Virus record (IMG/VR): IMGVR_UViG_3300047446_000164
Coordinates: 1-64,000 of that record
Direction: 5' to 3' (one strand)
DNA: 64,000 nucleotides
DNA from: a virus
A model generated the notes under the pieces. The model saw nothing but the letters and a program-made list of their open reading frames with translations. It was not told the origin of the DNA and ran no database searches. A program made the position numbers and the translations under genes. Each line of letters begins with the position of its first letter. Within the stretch, counting starts at the first letter, position 1. Below are positions 50,272 through 57,262 of the stretch, piece by piece.

Positions 50272-50658
50272 ATGGCTTATCATGTGCTTGTTAAAAAGAA
50301 ATATGCCGTGGCATGCCTCGAGTCAATTAGTGAGGACTGGACAACAAATTGTCCTGGTTTGGATTTCTTAGCTAAGGCGCACAACGATGCGAATACCCGT
50401 AAAAGCTGTAATGGCTACAGTGCGATGTTCCACCACATTGCTGAGCATGGTCCAGGCTCCCTTACTGGCGCTATGTCCCATGAGGCAAACAAAGAAAATT
50501 CAATCATGGAGCTCATTAAGGGGCGTCTACGCCTCTTGTACTTCACTGACGGCGACACCATTTACATTACGAACGGCTACCTGAAGAGCTCCCAAAAGGC
50601 CGACCCTGCTGAGGTAGCCCGAGCAATCAGCGCTCGAAACGCATTTTATAAAAAATAA
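50272..50658 (+). CDS. HigB/RelE-like toxin of a toxin-antitoxin-chaperone triplet
   Basis: A 128-residue protein. The C-terminal half MELIKGRLRLLYFTDGDTIYIT, with GYLKSSQKADPAEVARAI, follows the HigB/Gp49 RNase plan (a basic strand, an aromatic strand, then a K-x-Q-K-x-x-x-x-E-x-x-x-A helix). Such toxins cleave mRNA on the ribosome. It is first in the order toxin, antitoxin, SecB-like chaperone. The start is uncertain because the best -10 abuts the ATG; a GTG at 50284 could be used. Confidence 0.76.
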   Translation: MAYHVLVKKKYAVACLESISEDWTTNCPGLDFLAKAHNDANTRKSCNGYSAMFHHIAEHGPGSLTGAMSHEANKENSIMELIKGRLRLLYFTDGDTIYITNGYLKSSQKADPAEVARAISARNAFYKK

Positions 50659-50676
50659 TATCCATAGGAGTTTACG

Positions 50677-51093
50677 ATGAAATCCGCAGAGCTCGCTGCC
50701 TGGTTCAATTCACTTCCAGTTGATGCTGCAGAAACGATCAAACTGGAATTCGCTATCGCTATTGATGCTGCGATCAAGAGCAAAAATATGACCCGCAAGC
50801 AGGTAGCGGATGCTGTCGCGACCAGTCCAGCCTGGGTTACTAAGGTCCTGCGTGGCGACGTCAATTTGACGATCGAAAGCATGGCGAAATTGTGTCAAGC
50901 GATTGATCATAAATTGGAAATCAAAGTAGCTCGACGCCAAGCGATTGCTCAGTCCAATGTCGTTAGTCACTCAGAGTTTTTGAGTAGGAACACCGCGCGA
51001 GTGAAGACCCGAGGTGCATTCGAGTTTGAGATGCTTACCGGCTCAAGCGGAATGTTAATTTGCAATGATAATGAGTACGCGAATGCAGCTTAG
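50677..51093 (+). CDS. HigA-like antitoxin with C-terminal extension
   Basis: A 138-residue protein, AGGAG upstream. Residues about 35-75 form an XRE helix-turn-helix (TRKQVADAVATSPAWVTKVL). The C-terminal 35 residues after the DNA-binding part are hydrophobic and flexible (FEFEMLTGSSGMLICNDNEY). This fits a chaperone-addiction segment that keeps the antitoxin unstable unless the SecB-like partner binds. It probably represses its own operon. Confidence 0.8.
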   Translation: MKSAELAAWFNSLPVDAAETIKLEFAIAIDAAIKSKNMTRKQVADAVATSPAWVTKVLRGDVNLTIESMAKLCQAIDHKLEIKVARRQAIAQSNVVSHSEFLSRNTARVKTRGAFEFEMLTGSSGMLICNDNEYANAA

Positions 51094-51634
51094 TCCATTA
51101 CAGCTTGAGGATCTCAGATTCGTTCACGTTTGCATTGAGCCTCGTGAAGTTCCTGACTTCAAAGACTTTGATAAAGTCTTCACACCCTATGAATTTGGGA
51201 ATACAAAATTTACCTCGACGGTTGAGCACGTGCAGGCGCCAGACGAAGAGGATAGTCCTACGACCAAGTTTATTGTCGGCCTGACCCTGCAACTGCCGGA
51301 CGAAGGGGATACACCCCCCCCTTATATCATTGACGTCAAGTGCATCGGTTACTTTACCATCGATAAAGGCGCATTCCCTGATTCCGTCAAGCGCTATGAT
51401 GTTGGCGTGGTGAATGGCGCCTCGCTACTCTATGGGGCCATGCGCGAGATGATTGCAACCACCACCTCTCGTCTGTGGTATGGCAAGATGTTTCTACCAG
51501 CAGTTAACTTTCTTGCAAACGCCCCCAGTAAGGGGGATCACGAGGAGTACACACCCTCGAAGGTCGCGCCTGCCAAGGCAAGGCCGAAGCGGAAAGCGAG
51601 TGCATCGAACAAGCGCTCGGTTGAACCGCTGTAA
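51065..51634 (+). CDS. SecB-like chaperone of the TAC triplet
   Basis: A 189-residue protein (or 183 from the ATG at 51083). The middle matches the SecB fold: VHVCIEPREVPDFKDF, IIDVKCIGYFTIDKGAF, and a C-terminal YGAMREMIATTTSRLWYGKM followed by FLPAVNF, like the SecB LPPVNF motif. SecB-like proteins next to HigBA hold the antitoxin in a stable state; the mycobacterial HigB1-HigA1-Rv1957 system has the same order and sizes. The C-terminal 35 residues are basic and disordered. Overlaps the antitoxin gene. Confidence 0.82.
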   Translation: MIMSTRMQLSPLQLEDLRFVHVCIEPREVPDFKDFDKVFTPYEFGNTKFTSTVEHVQAPDEEDSPTTKFIVGLTLQLPDEGDTPPPYIIDVKCIGYFTIDKGAFPDSVKRYDVGVVNGASLLYGAMREMIATTTSRLWYGKMFLPAVNFLANAPSKGDHEEYTPSKVAPAKARPKRKASASNKRSVEPL

Positions 51635-51732
51635 ATTTCCTTCCCTGCGAAGCCTGTGTCGTCAGGCTTCCATCGAATTTGCGTAGTCTCTTGACCCCAC
51701 CGATATTTCGTTTCCCCGTCAGTACTATAGCT

Positions 51733-51987
51733 GTGAGGCAGTTCAGCCTCGCCGTCATCCTGGTCGACCCAGAGCTGACCTATACAACGCCCGGCGCGCG
51801 CCTGATCGCCGAGGCCCAGCGATACTTCCCCGCCCTTCCCATCATCCTGGTGTCGCCCCGCATCGGCGGCTTCTCGCGCAGCTTCGCGCACTTCGACACC
51901 ACCAACATCATTAAGCACATCAATACGGATGAGATTGACTGGCGGCCTGTAGTGCTGCCGGCTGAGGCTAGTGAGCTACCTTTTTAA
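51733..51987 (+). CDS. Small conserved phage protein, unknown
   Basis: An 84-residue protein starting at GTG 51733 (VRQFSLAVILVDPELTY); an earlier in-frame TTG at 51679 is possible. Two hydrophobic strands (LAVILVD, LPIILVS) recall a degenerate receiver or Rossmann-like core. It lies between the TAC triplet and the rightward operator. The family is not recognised. Confidence 0.58.
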   Translation: MRQFSLAVILVDPELTYTTPGARLIAEAQRYFPALPIILVSPRIGGFSRSFAHFDTTNIIKHINTDEIDWRPVVLPAEASELPF

Positions 51988-52013
51988 CAGGATACAAAAA
52001 TTTATCTCTTTTT

Positions 52014-52055
52014 ATTAGTCCGACTGTTGACTTAAATAAGTAGTCGGACTAATAT
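52014..52055 (+). promoter_or_regulatory. Rightward early promoter with operator pair
   Basis: TTGACT (52027-52032), a 17-base spacer and TAATAT (52050-52055). Operator cores AGTCNGACT lie at 52017-52025 and 52042-52050, again 25 bp apart and arranged ATTAGTCCGACTG ... TAGTCGGACTAAT. The geometry is the same as at the cro side, 5.5 kb away. It drives the recombination-side early operon with a leader of about 30 bases. Confidence 0.85.
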
Positions 52056-52091
52056 TACGCCATCGACGCACCAACCACGATGGAGAACGAA

Positions 52092-52190
52092 ATGTCCCAA
52101 GCCGAACTCGCCGCAATCGCAGAAGCCGCCCGCCGCGGTGATGCCGCCTTCGCTGCTCAGCAAGCAGCCGCAGCCTCCAAGCAAGGCTAA
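52092..52190 (+). CDS. 32-residue alanine-rich leader protein
   Basis: A 32-residue protein starting MSQAELAAIAEAARRGDA, with GGAG 6 bases upstream. It is the first gene after the rightward early promoter, where lambda has N, but it has no arginine-rich RNA-binding motif, so an N role is unlikely. Function is unknown. Confidence 0.6.
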   Translation: MSQAELAAIAEAARRGDAAFAAQQAAAASKQG

Positions 52191-52195
52191 ATCCC

Positions 52196-52600
52196 ATGAA
52201 CGCGCCAATCTCCGCCGCCTTGCTCCAGCTGCGCGCTGGCGCCATCGCCACGCCGGTAATGCAGGGCGACGAGCCGCTGCGCACCGTGTACGTGGTCCAG
52301 CAGCCGCTGGTCCCGACCACCGCCCGCCTGCTGCGCGCTGGTTACGAGCATGACGGCCTGCGGATCGACCTGTACGGAACGCTGGACTCCGCAGGCTACG
52401 AAGTTGAGCACGTTGCGCTCACCGGCGCGCTCGACCAGATCGATGTCGGCGCGTGGTTGACGCGGGAGCAAATGCGCCAGATGAGCGATTGGTGCGACCG
52501 CCACCTGCCGAGCACGCACGAACTGAAGCTGGTCTCGCAGCAAGAAGCACGCGCCGAGCGCATGCAGTGGCAGCGCAACTTTGCGGCCGAGCCACCTTGA
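52196..52600 (+). CDS. Early protein, unknown
   Basis: A 134-residue protein starting MNAPISAALLQLRAGAIATP. It has mixed alpha/beta character and a Trp/Cys cluster (EQMRQMSDWCDRHL). It starts 5 bases after the leader protein. No family is recognised. Confidence 0.65.
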   Translation: MNAPISAALLQLRAGAIATPVMQGDEPLRTVYVVQQPLVPTTARLLRAGYEHDGLRIDLYGTLDSAGYEVEHVALTGALDQIDVGAWLTREQMRQMSDWCDRHLPSTHELKLVSQQEARAERMQWQRNFAAEPP

Positions 52601-52752
52601 ACCGAAACCGGAGCGCGCTGCCCCGGAGCACAACGCAGCGATAGCCGATGGCCAGGCGATAGAACCGCGCCCAGTGGGATCTGTATGCCTCGACTTCGCC
52701 GCTCGGTCGGCCCATCCCGGGCAAGCGCGGCACCAACTTCAAGGAACGCAGC

Positions 52753-52878
52753 GTGAAGAAACAAGTGATCGTAATCGCGGTGTTCGCTGGGTGCTGCGGC
52801 CTGCTGTGGCTGCTGGTGCAGATCGGGCCGCAGCACCGCCCCAGCGCCGATCTGTTCGAGCGCCTGAAGGGCAAGTAA
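52753..52878 (+). CDS. Single-pass membrane microprotein
   Basis: A 41-residue protein with GTG start (VKKQVIVIAVFAG) and one transmembrane helix, then a basic C-terminal tail. GGAACGC lies upstream. The frame extends upstream through about 30 residues (AQWDLYASTSPLGRPIPGKR) without any start codon, ending at a TAG, which suggests a degraded upstream gene. Confidence 0.55.
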   Translation: MKKQVIVIAVFAGCCGLLWLLVQIGPQHRPSADLFERLKGK

Positions 52879-52884
52879 TACCCG

Positions 52885-53011
52885 TCCCGCGCCGGTGAAG
52901 CGCGGGAACCACATAACCAGCCCTTGCCCTCGTAAGCCTACCAACGGCTTGCGCGAAGGCGGAAGCGTAGGCCGAGACACGGCGAGGGACGACAGGGGCT
53001 GGCTATGTGGT
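52885..53011 (+). ncRNA. Predicted structured RNA of about 127 nt
   Basis: Two hairpins abut. Hairpin 1 pairs TCCCGCG (52885-52891) with CGCGGGA (52901-52907). Hairpin 2 pairs ACCACATA (52908-52915) with TATGTGGT (53004-53011), CCAGCCC (52917-52923) with GGGCTGG (52996-53002), CCCTCG (52927-52932) with CGAGGG (52983-52988), GCCTAC (52936-52941) with GTAGGC (52967-52972), and GCTT/AAGC plus CGC/GCG around a GAAG loop. No protein is encoded here. It is in the early transcript between two membrane microproteins. I do not recognise the family. Strand is assumed from operon direction. Confidence 0.6.
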
Positions 53012-53143
53012 GAAAGTAGGGAAAGCGGCTGAGCGCGGCCTCGCGGAGTGCCGGCGGCGAACAGCGCCAGGATCGAAGATCTACCACACGCAGCGAGCGG
53101 CGTACGCGCTCCCCAAAACAACGAAGTCAATAGGGAGCGCAGG

Positions 53144-53296
53144 ATGAACAGCACGAATCACTGGCAAGCGAAATACCCGGGCGGGCTCTTCTGGACCAAC
53201 GTGCCGGCGGTCCTCGTACAAAACTTAATTGCCTGCGGCTTCAAGGTGCGCCCTCCGCGCGCTGCAAGCCTCTCGCAAACGCAGGTGTTTGCATGA
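53144..53296 (+). CDS. Small early protein, unknown
   Basis: A 50-residue protein starting MNSTNHWQAKYPGGLFWTN after a GGGAG-GCAGG site. It is mixed polar and hydrophobic with no recognised domain. It overlaps the next start (ATGA). Confidence 0.58.
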   Translation: MNSTNHWQAKYPGGLFWTNVPAVLVQNLIACGFKVRPPRAASLSQTQVFA

Positions 53297-53433
53297 TGGC
53301 GCGCATCCTATTCGGCACGCCGGGCGACTGGTGCGGCCGCCACCCGCGCGTAATGCTAGGCGCCGTGCTGCTGCTCACCGTGCTGTCGCAATGGCTGGTC
53401 GACCTGGTGCTTCCCCCGGTGGTGATGTCATGA
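53293..53433 (+). CDS. Single-pass membrane microprotein
   Basis: A 46-residue protein starting MMARILFGTPGDWCGRHPRV followed by a hydrophobic helix (MLGAVLLLTVLSQWLV). It overlaps its neighbours by four bases on both sides. Function is unknown. Confidence 0.6.
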   Translation: MMARILFGTPGDWCGRHPRVMLGAVLLLTVLSQWLVDLVLPPVVMS

Positions 53434-53699
53434 GCGCCAACGAACGCGGCCTGCTGGCGCAACTGTTCGGCGCGGAACCATCGCAGGCGGAAGTAGCATG
53501 CCGCCGAATCATGACGCTGTTCGCCGACAACTCCCGCATGAGCGATCACGAGCTGCGCGTATACGAAATCGCGATGGAAGGCCTGAGCATTCCGGCGCCA
53601 CAGCGCCGCGTGCAGCTGCAAGCCGCGATCCAGCTGAAGCGCGACCGCGTCATGGCGATGTATGCCGCCCGCCAGGAGGCCCGCCGTGAAGCTGCGTGA
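53430..53699 (+). CDS. Small helical early protein, unknown
   Basis: An 89-residue, Arg/Ala/Gln-rich helical protein starting MSANERGLLAQLFGAEPSQ. No recognised domain. It overlaps the following membrane microprotein gene by 14 bases. Confidence 0.62.
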   Translation: MSANERGLLAQLFGAEPSQAEVACRRIMTLFADNSRMSDHELRVYEIAMEGLSIPAPQRRVQLQAAIQLKRDRVMAMYAARQEARREAA

Positions 53700-53820
53700 C
53701 GTCGTGACCATCGCCCTGCTGTGCCTGCTGATCGCCAGCGCCTACGCCTTCATGCAGCAGGCCGACGAAGAGGCGGCGCAGCGCGACCAAGTGGTGTGGG
53801 CCGGGAAAGCGGACAAATGA
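53686..53820 (+). CDS. Single-pass membrane microprotein
   Basis: A 44-residue protein starting VKLRDVVTIALLCLLIASAY with GGAGG upstream of the GTG. The N-terminal helix is followed by an acidic/polar tail (ADEEAAQRDQVVWAGK), as in small phage membrane proteins. It overlaps the next ATG. Confidence 0.6.
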   Translation: MKLRDVVTIALLCLLIASAYAFMQQADEEAAQRDQVVWAGKADK

Positions 53821-53954
53821 CCGCCCTCGTCCACGTCGCCAGCCAGGCGCTGCGCAACCTGCGCGCCGGCCACCGCCCGCAACACGCTGTACGCCTTGCC
53901 CTGCTCAATGCAGCTTTAACGAAGTTAGACCGGAGAATGAAATGGGAAGCATGA
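53817..53954 (+). CDS. Small basic early protein, unknown
   Basis: A 45-residue Arg/Leu-rich protein starting MTALVHVASQALRNLRAG. It overlaps the previous gene by four bases and the ERF gene by 13. No recognised domain. Confidence 0.55.
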   Translation: MTALVHVASQALRNLRAGHRPQHAVRLALLNAALTKLDRRMKWEA

Positions 53955-54808
53955 ACGAAGTACTGGATATGGAGCAGCCTGCCAGCGACCAGCGCGCCGT
54001 CGCCAAGGCAGCGTCGCACGCGGTCTCAGTAATTCCGACCACACCTTTCGAGTTGGTCGCCCACGCGGCGGCGCGCGGCGCATCCATGGACGAGCTGCGC
54101 ACCTTCATCGAATTGCAAGAGCGCCTCGAGGCGAATCAGGCTCGCAAAGCCTACGTCGCCGCCATGGCTGAGTTCAAGCGCAATCCGCCGCAGATCATGA
54201 AAGATAAAGCCGTTGGCTACTACAACAAGGATGGCTCCTTCACCGGTTACAAGCATTCGACGCTGGGTGCGGTGTGTGGCGCCGTGGTCGAGGCGCTGGG
54301 TACGCACGGATTCTCGCACCGCTGGGATACCGAGCAGCCGGACAGCGGCCTAATCGAGGTGACCTGCGCGATCACCCACGCCATGGGTCACTCGGAAGTA
54401 ACGCGCATGGTCGCGCCGCCGGACAACTCGGGCAAGAAAAATGCCATCCAGCAGGTGGCCTCGACCATCACGTACTTGCAGCGTTACACCCTACTGGCGG
54501 CCTGCGGCCTCGCCACGAACGAGCAGTTGGACGATGACGGACACGGTGGTGCTGATGACCCGCACGCTGCCGGGCCGCAGGCCGGCGCGGACGATAAACG
54601 TCAGCCGCAACCAGAAGGCCCACCGCCATGCAGTGACCAGCAATTCGAAGTCGAAGCTCCGAAATGGCGCAAGACGGTTGAGAGCGGCAAGAAAACGCCG
54701 GAACAGCTGCTCGCGATGGTAAGCACGCGCGCCGCGTTCACTGAAGCACAGAAAAAAGCAATCCTGTCCTGGAAACAAAAACCGGCTTCGGCCGCCAACG
54801 AGGAATAA
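53942..54808 (+). CDS. ERF-family single-strand annealing protein
   Basis: A 288-residue recombinase, GGAG upstream. The core YVAAMAEFKRNPPQIMKDKAV, then YKHSTLGAVCGAVVEALG, SHRWDTEQ and STITYLQRYTLLAACGLAT is characteristic of Essential Recombination Function proteins, which anneal complementary single strands. The C-terminal region is acidic and then Lys-rich, probably binding single-stranded-DNA-binding protein. It is paired with the exonuclease gene three bases downstream. Confidence 0.9.
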   Translation: MGSMNEVLDMEQPASDQRAVAKAASHAVSVIPTTPFELVAHAAARGASMDELRTFIELQERLEANQARKAYVAAMAEFKRNPPQIMKDKAVGYYNKDGSFTGYKHSTLGAVCGAVVEALGTHGFSHRWDTEQPDSGLIEVTCAITHAMGHSEVTRMVAPPDNSGKKNAIQQVASTITYLQRYTLLAACGLATNEQLDDDGHGGADDPHAAGPQAGADDKRQPQPEGPPPCSDQQFEVEAPKWRKTVESGKKTPEQLLAMVSTRAAFTEAQKKAILSWKQKPASAANEE

Positions 54809-54810
54809 TC

Positions 54811-56691
54811 ATGCAGCGCGAAACCACACTGACCCGCGAAATTCACCATCTGCTGCAAGGCAGCGACGAATGGCACGCATTCCGCTTCAACCACCATGGC
54901 GCCAGCGAGGCGGCAGCCATGCTGGGCCTGTCGAAGAAAGTCACCCGTGACGAATTGGTGCGCATGAAGGCCACCGGCCTGGCCAAAGAATTCAGCGACT
55001 GGGTGCAGGAAAACATCCTGGACTACGGCCACGAAGTCGAAGCACTGGCGCGCCCGTTCGCTGAGCGAATCATCGGTGACGAGCTGTATCCAGTGACCCT
55101 GTCGCTGGGCCGCGAGAGTGCATCCTGCGACGGTCTAGATATGGCTGAAACCATCGGCTTCGAACACAAGCAGTGGAATGCCGAACTGGCCGCATCGGTC
55201 GCGGCCGGCGTGCTGCCCGATGAGCACGCGCCGCAGGTCCAGCAGCAGCTGATGGTGTCCGGCGCCGAGAAATGGTTGTTCATGGTTTCGGGCGGTACCG
55301 GGGACAACATGGTGTGGATGTGGGTGCACCCGGACGCCGCTCGCTTCGACCAGATCCGCGCCGGCTGGGAACAGTTCGACATCGACGTCGCCAACTACAC
55401 GCAGGTCCACCACGCCGTAAAACCAGAAGCCGCGCCAGCCGCCGCCCTACCCGCGCTGGTCGTGCAGACCGAAGGCAAGGTGGTCAGCAGCAACCTGATG
55501 GTGTACCAGAAGGCCGCCGAGAAGTTCCTGACGACGATCAAGACCGACCTGCAGGATGATCAGGACTTCGCGGACGCCGAGTACAACGTCAAATTCTGCG
55601 GCGAGGCCGAGCAAAAACTGGAGCTGGCGAAAGCCGCTGCGCTGGCGCAGACATCGACCATTGACGAAGTGCTGCGCACGGTCGACCACATCAAGGCCCA
55701 GTTCCGCGCCAAGCGCCTGGAACTGGAAAAGCTGGTCAAGACCCGCAAAGAGCAGATCAAGGAAACCATCCTGAACGAGGGCAAGCGCGATTATGCGGAC
55801 CACGTCGCGGCGCTGGAGAAGGAAATCACCCCGCTGCGCCTGGCGCTGCCGCAGCCAGACTTCGCCGGCGCGATGAAGAGCCTGCGCACGCTGTCCAGCC
55901 TGCACAACGCCGTGAACACCACTCTGGCAAACGCAAAGGTCGCCGCCAGCCAGCAGGCCGCCGACTACCGCGCCAAGCAGGCCTGGTGCAAGGAGCATGC
56001 CGCCGGCTACGGGCACCTGTTCATGGACATGGCCCAGATTATCGGCAAGGCGATGGACGACTTCCAGCTGGTGGTGACCACGCGTATCGACAAGCACAAG
56101 GCCGACGAAAAGGCCAAAGAAGATGCGCTGCGCGCGCGAATCGCCGCCCAAGAGCAGGCCAAGGCCGAAGCTGCCGCCGCCGAGAAATTGGCCGCCGAGC
56201 GTAAGGCAGACGCTGAGCGCCAAGCTGCAGAACAGGCGCGTGTCGCCGCCGAGACGAAGCGCCAACTGGAGGCTCAGGCTGCACAGCTTGCCGCGCAGCG
56301 CCAAGCCGACGAGCAACGCGCTCACCAAGCCGCCCAGGAACAGCGCCCTACTACGGCCGGCGCCGCAATCGCGCAGGCAAACGCCCTTGCCGAACAGGCG
56401 CGCCTGACCGACTTGGCGGACACGCAAGTTGCGGTCGCAGAGCTCCCGCCTGTCGGCGACCTGTTCAGCTTCCCGATCGCAGCACCGGACGCGTTGCCGA
56501 CGCTCAAGCTGGGCCAGATCAACGAGCGCATCGCACCGCTGGCCATCACCGTCGACGGCCTGCGCGCCTTGGGCTTCGAGCCGGCCGCCACCGACCGCGC
56601 ATCGAAGTTGTACCACGAAGCCGAATTCCCGCGCATGTGCGCCGCCATGATGCGTCACATCAGCGCTGCACAGGCCAAATTTGCAGCATAA
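54811..56691 (+). CDS. YqaJ-type exonuclease with long coiled-coil extension
   Basis: A 626-residue protein. Residues 1-210 are the lambda-exonuclease/YqaJ fold: SEAAAMLGLSK, YGHEVEALAR, SCDGLDMAETIGFEHKQ with the catalytic E-x-K, and QQQLMVSGAEKWLFMVSGGTG. It digests 5' ends and hands strands to the ERF protein. Residues about 225-500 are coiled coil: a lysine-rich block, then a strongly charged Ala/Gln/Arg/Lys/Glu helix. Residues about 560-626 form a small C-terminal domain like the end of phage DUF1351-type proteins. Usual YqaJ enzymes stop near residue 220-330, so this is a fusion. Confidence 0.86.
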   Translation: MQRETTLTREIHHLLQGSDEWHAFRFNHHGASEAAAMLGLSKKVTRDELVRMKATGLAKEFSDWVQENILDYGHEVEALARPFAERIIGDELYPVTLSLGRESASCDGLDMAETIGFEHKQWNAELAASVAAGVLPDEHAPQVQQQLMVSGAEKWLFMVSGGTGDNMVWMWVHPDAARFDQIRAGWEQFDIDVANYTQVHHAVKPEAAPAAALPALVVQTEGKVVSSNLMVYQKAAEKFLTTIKTDLQDDQDFADAEYNVKFCGEAEQKLELAKAAALAQTSTIDEVLRTVDHIKAQFRAKRLELEKLVKTRKEQIKETILNEGKRDYADHVAALEKEITPLRLALPQPDFAGAMKSLRTLSSLHNAVNTTLANAKVAASQQAADYRAKQAWCKEHAAGYGHLFMDMAQIIGKAMDDFQLVVTTRIDKHKADEKAKEDALRARIAAQEQAKAEAAAAEKLAAERKADAERQAAEQARVAAETKRQLEAQAAQLAAQRQADEQRAHQAAQEQRPTTAGAAIAQANALAEQARLTDLADTQVAVAELPPVGDLFSFPIAAPDALPTLKLGQINERIAPLAITVDGLRALGFEPAATDRASKLYHEAEFPRMCAAMMRHISAAQAKFAA

Positions 56692-56714
56692 CCACCAACC
56701 ACAAGGAGAACACC

Positions 56715-57026
56715 ATGCACACCGCAAATTCCATCCCGCTGATGAAGGTCGAATCGTCGCAGATCGTAGCCATCGGCCACGACGCCGCGAGCCAGACCCT
56801 GGCCATCCAGTTCTTCCACAAGGGCGCGCCGGGCAACGTCTACCACTACGGCAACTTCACCGCCGAGGAATACACCGCTTTCGCCGGCGCGGAATCGATC
56901 GGCCGCCACTTCAAGCAGCACATCAAGCCGCACGCCGAGAAGCACCCGTACCAGAACATGGGCGTAGCTTCGCCGGCGCCGGCCGCCGAGGTCGCAGCCG
57001 AGCAACAGCAGGAGCAATCAGCGTGA
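56715..57026 (+). CDS. KTSC-domain protein
   Basis: A 103-residue protein starting MHTANSIPLMKVESSQIV, AGGAG upstream. The KTSC pattern is visible: S-Q-I-x-x-I-G-x-D, LAIQFFHKGAPGNVYHYGNF, then an acidic helix and FKQHIKP. KTSC domains occur in phage and bacterial proteins, often near recombination genes, and may bind DNA or lysyl-tRNA synthetase-like partners; the role is unclear. Confidence 0.82.
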   Translation: MHTANSIPLMKVESSQIVAIGHDAASQTLAIQFFHKGAPGNVYHYGNFTAEEYTAFAGAESIGRHFKQHIKPHAEKHPYQNMGVASPAPAAEVAAEQQQEQSA

Positions 57027-57262
57027 GCCGTCGTCCACCAACGGCTGCCCAGCTGCAGGCGGCCTGCGACAAGTTCAACGCCGCGCACCAGGTCGGCGCC
57101 GCCGTCACTGTGCTGCTGGACGGCGGCGAAGTACGCGAGACGGTCACCACCAGCGAGGCTCAGGTGCTGAGCGGTCACAGTGCGGTGATCTGGCTGGCAG
57201 GCATCAGCGGCTACTACCTTCTGGATCGCGTGACGCCGCTGGCGCCCAAGGCGGCAGCATGA
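57023..57262 (+). CDS. Small early protein, unknown
   Basis: A 79-residue protein with GTG start, beginning VSRRPPTAAQLQAACDKF. It overlaps the KTSC stop by four bases. It has a beta-rich middle (VTVLLDGGEVRETVTT). No recognised domain. Confidence 0.6.
   Translation: MSRRPPTAAQLQAACDKFNAAHQVGAAVTVLLDGGEVRETVTTSEAQVLSGHSAVIWLAGISGYYLLDRVTPLAPKAAA

Noticed and set aside
51538-51918. 126-codon leftward open frame
   Set aside because: Antisense of the chaperone C terminus and the following small gene; no ribosome-binding site.
52092-52190. Lambda N-like antiterminator
   Set aside because: The first rightward gene product has no arginine-rich motif and no boxA/boxB-like elements were found nearby.
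55447-56727. 426-codon leftward open frame opposite the exonuclease coiled coil
   Set aside because: It mirrors the repetitive coiled-coil codons; the Leu/Gly/Arg-rich product has no recognised feature.
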